The position numbers and the translations under genes were made by a program. This document shows, piece by piece, positions 1 to 20,580 of a DNA stretch of 64,000 nucleotides. Below the pieces are notes generated by a model. It saw only the letters and a program-made list of their open reading frames with translations. It was not told where the DNA came from and did not search any database. The stretch comes from Casuarina equisetifolia (taxonomy: Eukaryota > Streptophyta > Magnoliopsida > Fagales > Casuarinaceae), in contig CM052358.1 in the NCBI GenBank assembly GCA_028551475.1, forward strand, positions 436,501 to 500,500. Direction: 5' to 3'. The number at the start of each line of letters is the position of its first letter. The stretch's first letter is position 1.

Positions 1-923
1 AACATTTGGTGCATAAGAAAGCATATAGAACGAGAATCCATACCCAAAAAAAAAATCCTTAATCAAAATTGTAAGTTAAACTTCATAATTATTTCTACTA
101 CATCTCTGTCCAATTTAAAAAGGCAATGATTGCACATCCATTGGTCTTTTACGCCCCAATGTTCCGTTGCCTGCTTTTTCTGCAAGTTCTGATTCAGGGA
201 ATTGCCACCACGTTAAGGGATTTGGGCTTGTTTAAAGGAAGCAAAGAACATCATCTTCCTCAATTGGACGCTGTCGGCTAATTGGTTTTGGGGAAACTAC
301 CATTTCCAAGCCCATTGGTGAAACATATTTGAGAAAACGAAGGTTCCACATCTATTAGCTTTGAAATAAATACAATCAAGACATTGGTTGGATTTATTCT
401 CTCCACATCGAGCTGTCCTAGTTACAACATTTTGATAGGGAAATAAACAAAAAAGAAGCCATATCACATTTCCTAGTGACTCAGTTTCTTTTTCCTTTGT
501 CATTAGTGATTTTGTTTAGTAAATGCACGGTCATTTGGTTTAAAAAGAAAAAAAGATTAGTTAAGGCTCTTATCTTCTCAACCAAGAGAAACATTTCTTT
601 ATTAGGAATTTTTAAATGGCTTCCTTGAAGAGTTTCTTGGAAGCTTGAAAGTTCAAAATACTTTGTAGCTTTTTGACACCCAAGTACCATCAATTTCCTG
701 AAAAAATTGTTTTGATCTTGGAAGCCTTTCAAGTTTTATGACAATTAATTGAGGGAATCTTCAATAAGCCACTGCTTGTATCACTTCTACCATTGCAACA
801 ATTTCCTCCACCCCACATTGATATATTTTAAGTTTGTCCAAATGTTAGAGGCATCTAGCCATGGAGTTTTTGAAATAAACATTTCAAACCCTTAGAATGC
901 ACAACACATACCTTTTATTGTCA
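1..923. other. AT-rich spacer, possible coding remnant on the minus strand
   Basis: No confident gene. On the minus strand from about 350 down to 110 one frame reads through WNLRFLKYVSPMGLEMV and PISRQRPIEEDDVLCF, meets a single TAA, then continues as NPLTWWQFPESELAEKAGNG to a stop near 110. Amino-acid composition is protein-like on both sides of the TAA, which suggests a decayed exon or an exon with a boundary I cannot place. I do not recognise the family. The rest of the stretch is AT-rich with no motif I can name. Confidence 0.2.
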
Positions 924-1148
924 TAGAAGTGAATTGAGTGGTTTGAGATGAAAACATAAGAGCTTACAAGGAAGACTATTTGAACGGTCACAAGCTCGTT
1001 GCCATCACTCTTGAAAATTGTAAGGTTTTATACAAACAACAAATAAGCACTTACAAAAGCAATCATAAATGATGGGCTTTACAACATTTGCAAGAAATTA
1101 ATAAGCCAAGCTATATACAAAGAACAAAAACAAGCATCAACTATAACA
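924..1148 (-). repeat. 3' LTR of the copia remnant
   Basis: About 225 bp, similar to 2549-2780 with several small indels. On the minus strand it begins with TG directly after the AAGGGGAG polypurine tract. The terminal CA seen in the partner copy is TA here, an apparent point mutation. Confidence 0.75.
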
Positions 1149-1699
1149 CTCCCCTTGAAGCCAAAGTCATGAGTAAATCAAATATGTTGAGTTTAAATTT
1201 TGCCGCACTAAAGCTTCTCTCATACAAAGTAACAATTAACCTCAAATTGTTTTATGCATTGATGGAATATAGGGTTGTTTGCTATGTGTTGAATAGTTTC
1301 ATTATTACAATATAATGTTGTGGCTGTGAGATAATGATCCCAAGTTCTCTTAACAATCCAAAAATCCATATAACTTCACAAATTGTGAAGGCCAAGGGAT
1401 GATATTCAAACTCAGCAAAGGATCTAGATATTGTAGGCTACTTGGATGTCTCAAATCAAAGAATTCTAAGTTGTATGCAAGATCAAAGAATTCCCAAGTT
1501 GAATGCAATTTCTCAAAACAAAGCACTTCATCATAGGGCAAGTTGAGTAATCTAAATCATAGAAAGCCGTTAGGTTTAAGCAAAATGAGTTAGGGAAAAA
1601 TAAGGTTGAAGGAGAAATTTTAATGTATCTTGAAAATCTCATAACATCCTCCATGTGGAAACATTTTGGTGAAATATTGAACTAGCTAAGATGATGAAC

Positions 1700-2080
1700 A
1701 ACAAAAGTGATGTCTACCTTAGTGTTAGTAAGATAAATAAGTCTCCCAATGAATTGTTGATAAGGAGTGGAATCATTAAGAAGCATATCAAAACGCTTAT
1801 TTTCATCATCAACATTCTACTCAATTGTTGTCAGTTTGCCATTATGCTCTATAAATGTGATAACTAGTTTACATTTGAACAAACTAACATCCAAAATGAT
1901 TTTCAATATGTACTTATGTTGTCCAAGAAATATGTTCTCGCAAGAGTGAGCAATCTCTATGCCAAGAAAGTATTTGGAATGACCTAATTTTATCATACGA
2001 AAAATAAAATGTAAATGTCTCTTCAAATAATGTATGGCATGAGAATTGTTATCTATGATCACTATATTAGCAATCTAGAT
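1700..2080 (-). pseudogene. Broken copia reverse-transcriptase fragment
   Basis: Minus-strand reading gives recognisable pieces of the C-terminal half of a Ty1/copia reverse transcriptase. They are a degenerate NIVIIDNN in place of the usual DDIVITGNN motif, HYLKRHLHFIFRMIKLGHSK, YFLGIEIAHS, and after a gap GRLIYLTNTKVDI. An in-frame stop follows near 1687, and the catalytic Asp pair is not intact. It cannot encode a working enzyme. It fixes the element family and its orientation. Confidence 0.8.
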
Positions 2081-2190
2081 GAGAAGAATGATGAAAAAAA
2101 CAACCATAAAAAGGCTGAGCAAAACTGATTGAAAGAAGGGCCTGGGTAAACTTGACATTCCACTAACATAATGCCTACTCGAGACCATAG

Positions 2191-2377
2191 GAAGAATTTG
2201 CAATCTACATACCAAAGCCTCCCCTTAACTACAAGGACTAGGTAGAAGAATTATATAAACTTCTTCTAACAAATCACCACGAAGGAAGACTTTGCAATCT
2301 ACATAGCAAAGCCTCCCCTAACTACTATGACCAAGTGGAAGAATTATACAAACCTCTTATAACAAATCACTATGAAG
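2191..2377. repeat. Tandem duplication, two copies of about 94 bp
   Basis: 2191-2284 and 2285-2377 are adjacent direct copies, each containing TTTGCAATCTACATA and AGCCTCCCCT and ending in a short GAAG junction. They differ by scattered substitutions and one indel. They lie inside the copia remnant between the RT fragment and the 5' LTR. Confidence 0.85.
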
Positions 2378-2548
2378 GAAAGCATTCTAAATATCTAGCT
2401 AATACATGTCTTAGTGACAAACCATAACAATAGCAAAAATAGAACACAAGGTAACCATGTGAAAAGTGGGATAAAAAGTTTTATCATAATTAATTCTTTC
2501 TCGTGGGCTAAATTCTTTTACCACTAAATGAGCTTTAATACCATGTCA

Positions 2549-2780
2549 TGGAAGTGATTTGAGTAGTTTTAGGTGAAAACACAAGAAGCCATAAAGCGCT
2601 TATAGAGAAGACTATTTGAGCACCCATAGGCTTGCTATTTGAGCACCCATATACACTTATAAAAGCAATTAGAAATGAATGAGTTATACTAGAAGAAACT
2701 AATAGGCTAAACTATGTACAAGAACAAACCTACAATAAAAAAATAAAAGATCTATAAAAAAACAAACATCAATTATAACA
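2549..2780 (-). repeat. 5' LTR of the copia remnant
   Basis: About 232 bp, TG...CA bounded on the minus strand, partner of 924-1148. It carries an extra internal duplication: the phrase TTTGAGCACCCATA occurs twice around 2616-2650. Confidence 0.75.
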
Positions 2781-2939
2781 TTTACAAATTTTAAAAGTTG
2801 AAAATTGGATTAGGATTTGCATTGGGCATTTTCGGGTAGGTGAACTATAGAAATTCTTCCATGTTAGACTTCTAAGTTACAAAGCCAAGGTTAGACTTGA
2901 CATATATGGTGAGATTATACCAACACAAACTTGTAGGTA

Positions 2940-3110
2940 TTCATTTACCAAAAAATGTGAAACGCTTAGAATTAGATATTAAGAAAGATTTAAAGGTAAG
3001 TGTTATCATCCAATACCATTGTAATTTATATTTCTATGAGAAATATTGTGAAGAGTTTCAATCTACTAAATGGTTAATGTCATGGATTATGATTGGTTTG
3101 GTTAATATCT
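2940..3110. repeat. Dispersed repeat, copy 1
   Basis: Similar to 3985-4160. Both copies contain CCAAAAAATGTGAAA, AATTAGATATTAA and CTATGAGAAATATTGTGAAG, and end around ATGATTGGTTTGGT. Read in the plus frame, both copies give a peptide like FYEKYCEEFQSTKW, so the source may once have been coding. The family is not recognised. Confidence 0.75.
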
Positions 3111-3984
3111 TTACTTGTTGTAAAGCTTTGTAAGAAGAAATACCTCCACCTATGTAGAATAGAAAGGTACTTAAGAGAATTAATATAGTGTTAAAGAAAA
3201 TTTCTATCAATAACATGATCAAACATGTTCCATTTGGTACATTTCAAATATAAAAGACAAGATTAGAGTTTTTGTCAATTAAAACCTCTTATTGAGAAAG
3301 AAATTGTTGAAAGAGAAATGGATGAACTTACAAGCATAGATGAGTTTATAGTTTAACATACATAAAAATACGATAAAGTTAAGCAACATGTATATGATTA
3401 TGTATTTGATGGAAGTGTTACTCAAGAAGATGTGTTTAAGGATGCAAGGATAAGTTTGATTGAATTTAAATACATCATCAACTTGGAAATCTTAGCTTAT
3501 TAATCTTCATGTATATATGTAAGGTGTCATATTCAATTAATAATTATGTATTATACTTTTATTATTGATATGTAGTATTTGGTGCAATTGGCAAAAAATG
3601 GGTATAATATGTGCATATTTGCTTATGACTAAATCAATTCTGGATAGAGATTTACAATATACAAATTTGAAAACAATCCTGAACTTATTCACCAAGCTAC
3701 TTCATTTTCATTAAAGGTAATTTTTGGCTACTGCCATAGAATGAATTATTATCATAACTTAAACTACTTTTGTAAAGAATTTCTAAATTAGTTGTACGAT
3801 GCACTTCATTTATAAGTTTGAGTGATACAAACCTCATCCAAAATCAATTTGTGACTATTCCTTATGATAATGTGTCTAATTAATTGCCCTTCTGAATGAT
3901 ATGTGCATATTGTTTTCAACTTAGCATTTTTTTTTGTATTAATGTAGGCAAATACGATGGAATTATACGAAGATACAATTATAG

Positions 3985-4160
3985 ATCTTCTTTGACCAAA
4001 AAATGTGAAATTTTTAAAATTAGATATTAAAAAAAGATTCCAAGGTAAATATCATCATCCATACCCTTGTAATTTACATTTCTATGAGAAATATTGTGAA
4101 GGGTTTCAATCTACTAAATGGTCAATGTTATGGGTTATGATTGGTTTGGTCATTAATATC
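3985..4160. repeat. Dispersed repeat, copy 2
   Basis: Partner of 2940-3110 in the same orientation, about 1.05 kb away. Its plus-strand frame runs GKYHHPYPCNLHFYEKYCEG and continues through WVMIGLV. That is longer than the matching frame in copy 1, so this copy may be closer to the ancestral sequence. Confidence 0.75.
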
Positions 4161-5132
4161 ATTCCTCTTTAGGAGCTTCTTTTGATATTAACATATTTGA
4201 GATATTAGGATATAGTCTCCACAGAGAAAATGATTGTTGTATCAATTTCAACAATTGAGAAATTGATGAGCATTATTCAAAAATGAATTGAACAATCATA
4301 CATCAGGAATTTAAATGAATGAAAAAAGTTCAACATTACATCTAATACTTTCAATTGTTACTGAAAGTACCAACATTCAAACCTAGTATGCTACAAAAGG
4401 AAAGGTGTCAAGCTTCTTCACCTTTCCTAATCTTTACATGGTAGTCTCTAGGTTAGGTCATGGCCCATACTTCTAGGCCCACTCACACAACAGCTACAAA
4501 CACAACACCATATATACCAGACATCCTCCAAAAAGATCCCGTAATACATTGTACCTAAACTTCCACTTAAGGGGAGACATGTGAAAGCATACATGAACCA
4601 ATAACTAACGAAGATACAAGGCCATGGGAAAACAAACCAAGGAAGTAAACACAACTTGGACCCTCGGCTACCACCATTTAGATATAATATAGACTACATA
4701 TATATTTCTGTTGTTTGTAAAAGAAAGAGAAGTCATTTAACGGCAACCAATTCTTATCCTCAAGTTTCCAATATTTCCAGTTTTGATTCTAACGTCCACC
4801 TCAGAGCATTTGAGGATTAACTTACCATGCTTAATAGGGTTTTGGTGCTTTGAAATTTTTTCTACTTTAAGGATGCATACTATTCCAGTCTAGAGAGTGT
4901 AGTAGTAGGATCATCCTTAGAAAATTGGGACTTTATATCTTGAACCTTTCATGCCTTATGGTGTGTCTTGTGAATCAACGTTTTGACTAGAAGAAGAGAG
5001 GCAAGTACAACATCCCAATCTCGGCCATTGTTAAGAGAAGAAGCAAACAAGTCAGAGCTGAGGACCCAGGTGGATGACATGGAATAAAAATGGTGAAAAT
5101 ACATTCAAACAACGGATTGAACAATGCTTCCT

Positions 5133-16021
<10,889 letters not shown>

Positions 16022-16160
16022 TGCTGTCAGAGAAGAAATTTGGATTAAAAAATTTTAGAATATACAACAGTCAAAGAGAGCAAGTGAAGTAGGAGAGAAC
16101 TCGATCCAGTTGTGCTCTTGTTTTCTATGTCAACTCGAGTTACAAAGAGTTATAACAGTT

Positions 16161-16232
16161 ATACATATATATATATATATATATATACACACAAAGTCAC
16201 AAGAAACTTCGAGAGAGAGGGAGAGAGAGAGA
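16161..16232. repeat. (TA)n and (GA)n microsatellites upstream of cysteine synthase
   Basis: Alternating TA from about 16163 to 16188 is followed by a GA-rich run at 16211-16232. Both lie within 220 bp of the cysteine synthase start codon, so they are in its promoter or 5' leader. Confidence 0.9.
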
Positions 16233-16699
16233 AGACAAGAAGAAATAATGGAGGAGAACCAAGAAAAATATCTTGGAGGGAATAGAGAAGACATGAAGAA
16301 AGAGGGAGAAGAAGGAAAGAAAAATATCATGGAGGAAATAAGAAGTCTTTGTTGAGACACGTTGCTCATGTAACATCACTCCATCCTGTCAGGTGGGCTT
16401 CCGATAGACTTTTTTACAGACAGACAGTGTCTGAAAATCGGAACATAAGAGAATCTGATTCAAGTTCAAGCTCAAGTTCTTTAGAAAGGGCACGCAGAGA
16501 GAATATACATTGCTAGGTTCAGAGCACTGAGATAGCGGCGCGGCGACATTTGCAGTTAAATGTGATTTAATAATACTAAAGGAACATACGAAGAAAAAGA
16601 ACACTAATAACACAAAACAATACTTTGAAGGTGCCAAAAACGACCTTCGACCTTTAATTGACTAAAGGTAGTATAGTCAGTCAGATCCGCAGTATCCAG

Positions 16700-17270
16700 C
16701 TCTTAATGCATGTACAAATGGCGGCCTTCAATTCTCTACTATAGTTTCTATGATTTTCTGGTTTTTAAGTGTCAGTACAACGAGGAACGGACATTATGTA
16801 TGTCTTGGATTCCCGCCGAGACTTCGCTTCCGTCTCCGTCAGGCGACCAGCTACATTTTTAACAGGTTCTTGTCGAAGTTGTGTTGATTTTGCGGCGCGT
16901 ATGGACGCACATCCCATATGCAAATTTGCAGTCCGTGCCGTTGATAAGAAAACAGGAGCCATCGGGAGTGGACTGCATTCCTGTTATCGAATCATGATGG
17001 CCTTGGAGCGTCATCGTTACTTCTCCTTTGCACAAGTCCCACCGCCTTTGTGTCATTGTCGATGCCGCCGGGGAAGATCTTGTCATATGCATATGAGAAA
17101 CTGGATGGCGCTTCAGCAATCTGTCGCATATCCCACAGTTTGGTGGCAGATCCGTCATCTGATCCACAAACAACAACCGGTGGACCCCTAAGGGAAGGAT
17201 AGCACGAATTCACAGGAGTGTTCTGCCATTTTCCATACTTGTTTTCCTGTTTCAACATTATCCTATGTGT
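16700..17270 (-). pseudogene. Processed pseudogene of U5 snRNP 40 kDa WD40 protein (SNRNP40-like)
   Basis: The parent is a WD40 propeller component of the U5 snRNP in the spliceosome. Minus-strand frames give VETGKQVWKMAEH, VNSCYPSLRGPP, CGSDDG then KLWDMRQ, DKIFPGGIDND, GEVTMTLQGHHDSITGMQ, CIWDVRPYAPQN, then NFDKNLLK and SWSPDG. These are consecutive parts of the middle propeller blades. The pieces lie in at least three frames, so several frameshifts separate them. About nine codons are missing after CIWDVRPYAPQN, and the 5' and 3' thirds are absent. No introns interrupt the match, which points to a retrocopy, 5'-truncated as is usual. It is not functional. Confidence 0.85.
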
Positions 17271-19099
17271 TGAAATGGCCGTTCTTCCGAGTTGAAAGGG
17301 CGACGATGGAATCTTGAATTTATAAGTAATGAAATTTTTTTATTTAATATTTTAAAATTTTAAAATAAGACCTTATACTCTAATATGATATCAAGCCAAG
17401 AATGAATCTTTGTTTTATAACTCTTATTTTAAAGGAGAGGTGTTAAAAGATGAATATTATCTAATATTGAAAGTACAAAGATGAACTTTTAAGTTTATAA
17501 ATAATGAAATTTTTTTACATAATATCTTAAAATTTTAAAATAAGCTCTCACACTCTAATATCATACATTTCGTATTTTGTCTTATGCCCTTATCCAACTA
17601 TAGACAAAGTACTTTATTTCTTTATTTTTATTTTTATTTTTATTTTTTTGGCACTCCGTGTTAGAACAACTTCCGGCTCAGTTTTCTTTTATTTTCTTTA
17701 CAGCAAATGCTAAGATAAAACATAAAGAAACTAGCGATCCATATCAAGCGATGCATAACAAAATAGTGAATATTTAAGTTCAAAAAAGTGCAAAGTTTTA
17801 AGAAAATACAGAAAAATAAAAGAATACACCTTATTATCCCTTCTCTCGGGACCACACCGCAAAAAGAAAAGTTTGCAAAAAGACAAAAATAATTCGCAGA
17901 GGTTGAGTGTCACCATTATCATTAGATGTCGACATCATCTTCGTCGTCGATGCATCCTTGTTATTATCATCTTTGTTGGGTCCTTTTTTATCCCTCAAAA
18001 TCCTATTCCTCTACATATTCTCCTATTAAAATTATCTTCACAAGAATGTTCCATCCAAAAAGATTGAATCAAAGAGTTCAAACCAAGTTCTTAAAACATT
18101 ATAATTTCTCATAGGAAAACTATGAACAGAAGTCATGTGATTTTGTGAAACCTTCACCGGTACGTAAAACCATTCCTATAGAGATTACACAACAAATGGT
18201 AATGAAAACCAATCAATTATCATTCCATCTTTTATTTTACCTCATTTTACTATCTCCTTACATTGGTATATGAGGTTCTTAGATGTATGCAAGTTGCCAA
18301 TTTTACTTGAGTTAACTTTTAAGTTAAGTCATTAAATCTTCTAAAATGATATTAAAATTTAAATTAAATTTATTTGATCTCATACAATCTTGAGTCCATT
18401 GATGCTTGATAGTATCAGAATATGTGCAAGACTAAACTCTCATACCAAATGTTCATATCCTTTAATTAAAGGTTAAATAAAAAAGTTTAAAAGAAAAACC
18501 ATCTAACCAACTTTTAAGTAAGAACTTTCGCCATTTAGCACTAGACTAATTTGAAGCCACTTTGTCGAGACGAGAACCCTCTTCCGTGAAGGTTGTCTTG
18601 TGTGAATTGATTACATGGAAAACTATGTTGGCGTAACATTGATACATTGGGCCATTTTCGATCATATGAGACAAGGACTTGAATACAAATGATCTTTGAA
18701 TAGAGATAGTGATGATGGATTAAACTTATCCAGAACTCGTAAAAAAACTATTTCGGGTCATGTTGTCGAGTGTTTGACTGGGACATATGGATTTTGTGAC
18801 CAGGGCTTCGGAACTGCTTACGCTCGCTTTTGTTCCAACTATTTGGCTTAAGCAAATCCTGAGGCTTGTATTTGTTTTCCAGACCAGTGGATCCTTATCC
18901 AAGACTCTGGTCTTCGAAGGAAAATGCGTTTTTTTCTGTGGACACCAATTTTCACCGTCTTATCATTCACTAATCATTCGATCGGTGGCCTTCGCCTTCC
19001 TAATCTGAGCTCAGACTTTTGCTAATTACAGCAAAATGGGCTCCGCCGGAAGTAGCTTGATATGAATGCATGTAAAACAAAAGCCGAAGAAAGGTGTAG
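17271..19099. other. AT-rich spacer with a short repeat pair
   Basis: No gene is supported. The stretch holds two copies of a roughly 75-bp AT-rich repeat (17319-17392 and 17494-17568) and a T-rich run near 17620-17650. Around 18980-19020 the minus strand reads SELRLGRR, which could be the next decayed exon of the MATE pseudogene (compare the family's VANELGAG), but the match is weak. Confidence 0.4.
17319..17568. repeat. AT-rich repeat, two direct copies
   Basis: 17319-17392 and 17494-17568 share TATAA(G/A)TAATGAAATTTTTTT, TTAAAATTTTAAAATAAG and ACTCTAATAT. A third copy in the opposite orientation lies near 50264-50345. This suggests a dispersed element, perhaps the terminal part of a small non-autonomous transposon. 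Confidence 0.7.
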
Positions 19100-20580
19100 A
19101 AGAATTACCCGGTCCCAGCGAAGAATGCGACGAATCACCATCTCCCATCCATTTATTTTCATTGCTGCCAAAAGAGTCAAATAATATGAGTCCCCACCTT
19201 AAAAAAGACTATTCATGCATGTATATTTCATTTTTATAGCTCCTAATGGTACAATCGATTTGAAGTCAAAATAAACGGATATGATAATGAAAAATATGCA
19301 TATAAATCTTGTTCTCGATAAAAGATCTTAATTACCATATGGACTGAGCATTCAAGGCAATTTCAGCATTCTTCAGGTTTCCTGTCATCTGTATCAGTGT
19401 TCTATAGTACCAATTCTCTAAGCTGCAAATCCCAATCAGAAAGAAACAATGTTAAACTCAAATGAAAAGGGAACAGTGGAAATAAATGGTTGCTTCCTTG
19501 GTCCAACGAAACTTAGATCCGGATGCTTTTTAGGATCCTGTAACATTAAGGTTTGAAAGAGAGGTACCAAAGCATGAATCCCGAAGCAACTGAGAGTCCT
19601 ACAAATCCCCAGAGACCAGAAAAGCCTTCCTTGGAGAAACCAGTCCATGTTAGAGGGCAACCACCGCAAACAGTATAACCCAGAAGGCCGAATACCAGAA
19701 CCCACCAAGAAAAGTTCAAAGTAGCGGCAGTACCAACCACTCCACAAGCAGTCAACTCACAATCACATGCACCACCAGTGCTACCAGAGATACGCAAGGC
19801 AATCACCGCATTTTTGAGCTGGCTCTGTAAGAAACTCTGCAGAGGGAACTGAAAGGCGAAGCTAAAATAAAGTGGTATCATCCACGTTACCACGCTCCCG
19901 GTAGCTCCGCGAGGGCAGAAGGCTCAACCAATAGCTTCAGGAACGGGTAGACAAAGAGATACAGAAGCAACAGCAGTACGCAACATATGAAAAGAAAGAT
20001 CCACGATTGCTCCGTGTACACGCCCAACATGGAGTACTTTTGGCCCCAAAAGCTTTCTCACCCAGCCTTTCCATAGCGCTTGCCATCCCCAATTGATAGA
20101 TAAAAACCATATCAAGATGGAAACATCAAAACAGAAGAAAAAAATGGCCGAAGCAATAAGTGAGACCATAGCCGCCGTTTGGCTTCCGAGAAAGATCAGC
20201 AAAGAAAAGCGCGAGAAAGTATTCGTCACTTATATCTTTAAGAACCACACCAAACACTTTATATCTACTGAGAGAGTAAGCAATACCAATAGGCCAAAGT
20301 CGAAGCCAATGATGACATTAAAGCAAAAAGAAACCGCAGCGAGCTCAAGGTCACCCAGGTGGCCAGCTAAGACTTCGGTGATGACCAACATGCATGCAGT
20401 AGGAGGTGATGATGCGGCTGAAGTTGCAGGACCCACTATGTGCCACAACTTCTTAAGACTCGATCCAAATGTTCCGTGCGATATCTTGACCTGACCATCT
20501 TGTCCGTCCTTATCCCGTAATAGTGAAAAATCATCCAGTAAGAAAACCTTCGCGCCCTCCACTGCGCCCCCGCTAGTCAT
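19100..20580 (-). pseudogene. MATE/DETOXIFICATION transporter pseudogene
   Basis: MATE proteins are 12-helix cation antiporters exporting metabolites or xenobiotics. The minus strand starts with an N-terminal tail, then KKLWHIVGPA, AGHLGDLELAAVS and GFDFGLL, then an intron. Next come MASAMERLGEKAFGAK, a one-base deletion, YSMLGVYTEQSWIFLF, another frameshift, WMIPLYFSFAFQFPLQSFLQ, a further shift with an in-frame TGA, TLNFSWWVLVFGLLGYTV and CPLTWTGFS. Separate exons follow: LENWYYRTLIQMTGNLKNAE (about 19423-19337), and KINGWEM with a frame jump to AFFAGTG (about 19170-19107). The acceptor after GFDFGLL has lost its AG. Introns are kept, so it arose by DNA duplication. The second half of the transporter is missing. 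At least three frame breaks make it non-functional. Confidence 0.88.

Larger units (their letters stand above)
924..2780 (-). mobile_element. Ty1/copia LTR retrotransposon, internally deleted remnant
   Basis: Two diverged direct repeats (924-1148 and 2549-2780) flank about 1.4 kb that contains reverse-transcriptase codons on the minus strand. Read on that strand, the upstream LTR starts TGTTATAATTGATG at 2780 and ends in CA at 2549. It is followed by a primer-binding-like TGGTATTAAAGC close to the initiator-Met tRNA site of plant copia elements. The other LTR is preceded by the polypurine tract AAGGGGAG (1149-1156) and starts TGTTATAGTTGATG at 1148. Full copia elements are about 5 kb, so most of gag-pol is gone. 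The flanking bases show no matching target duplication, which fits an old insertion. Confidence 0.8.
2781..5132. other. Gene-free AT-rich stretch with a duplicated unknown segment
   Basis: No gene is supported. The stretch contains two diverged direct copies of a roughly 170-bp segment (2940-3110 and 3985-4160). Otherwise it is AT-rich sequence with scattered short open frames that match nothing I know. The last part (about 4400-5132) lies just beyond the 3' end of the cysteine synthase gene and may include its 3' UTR. Confidence 0.5.
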
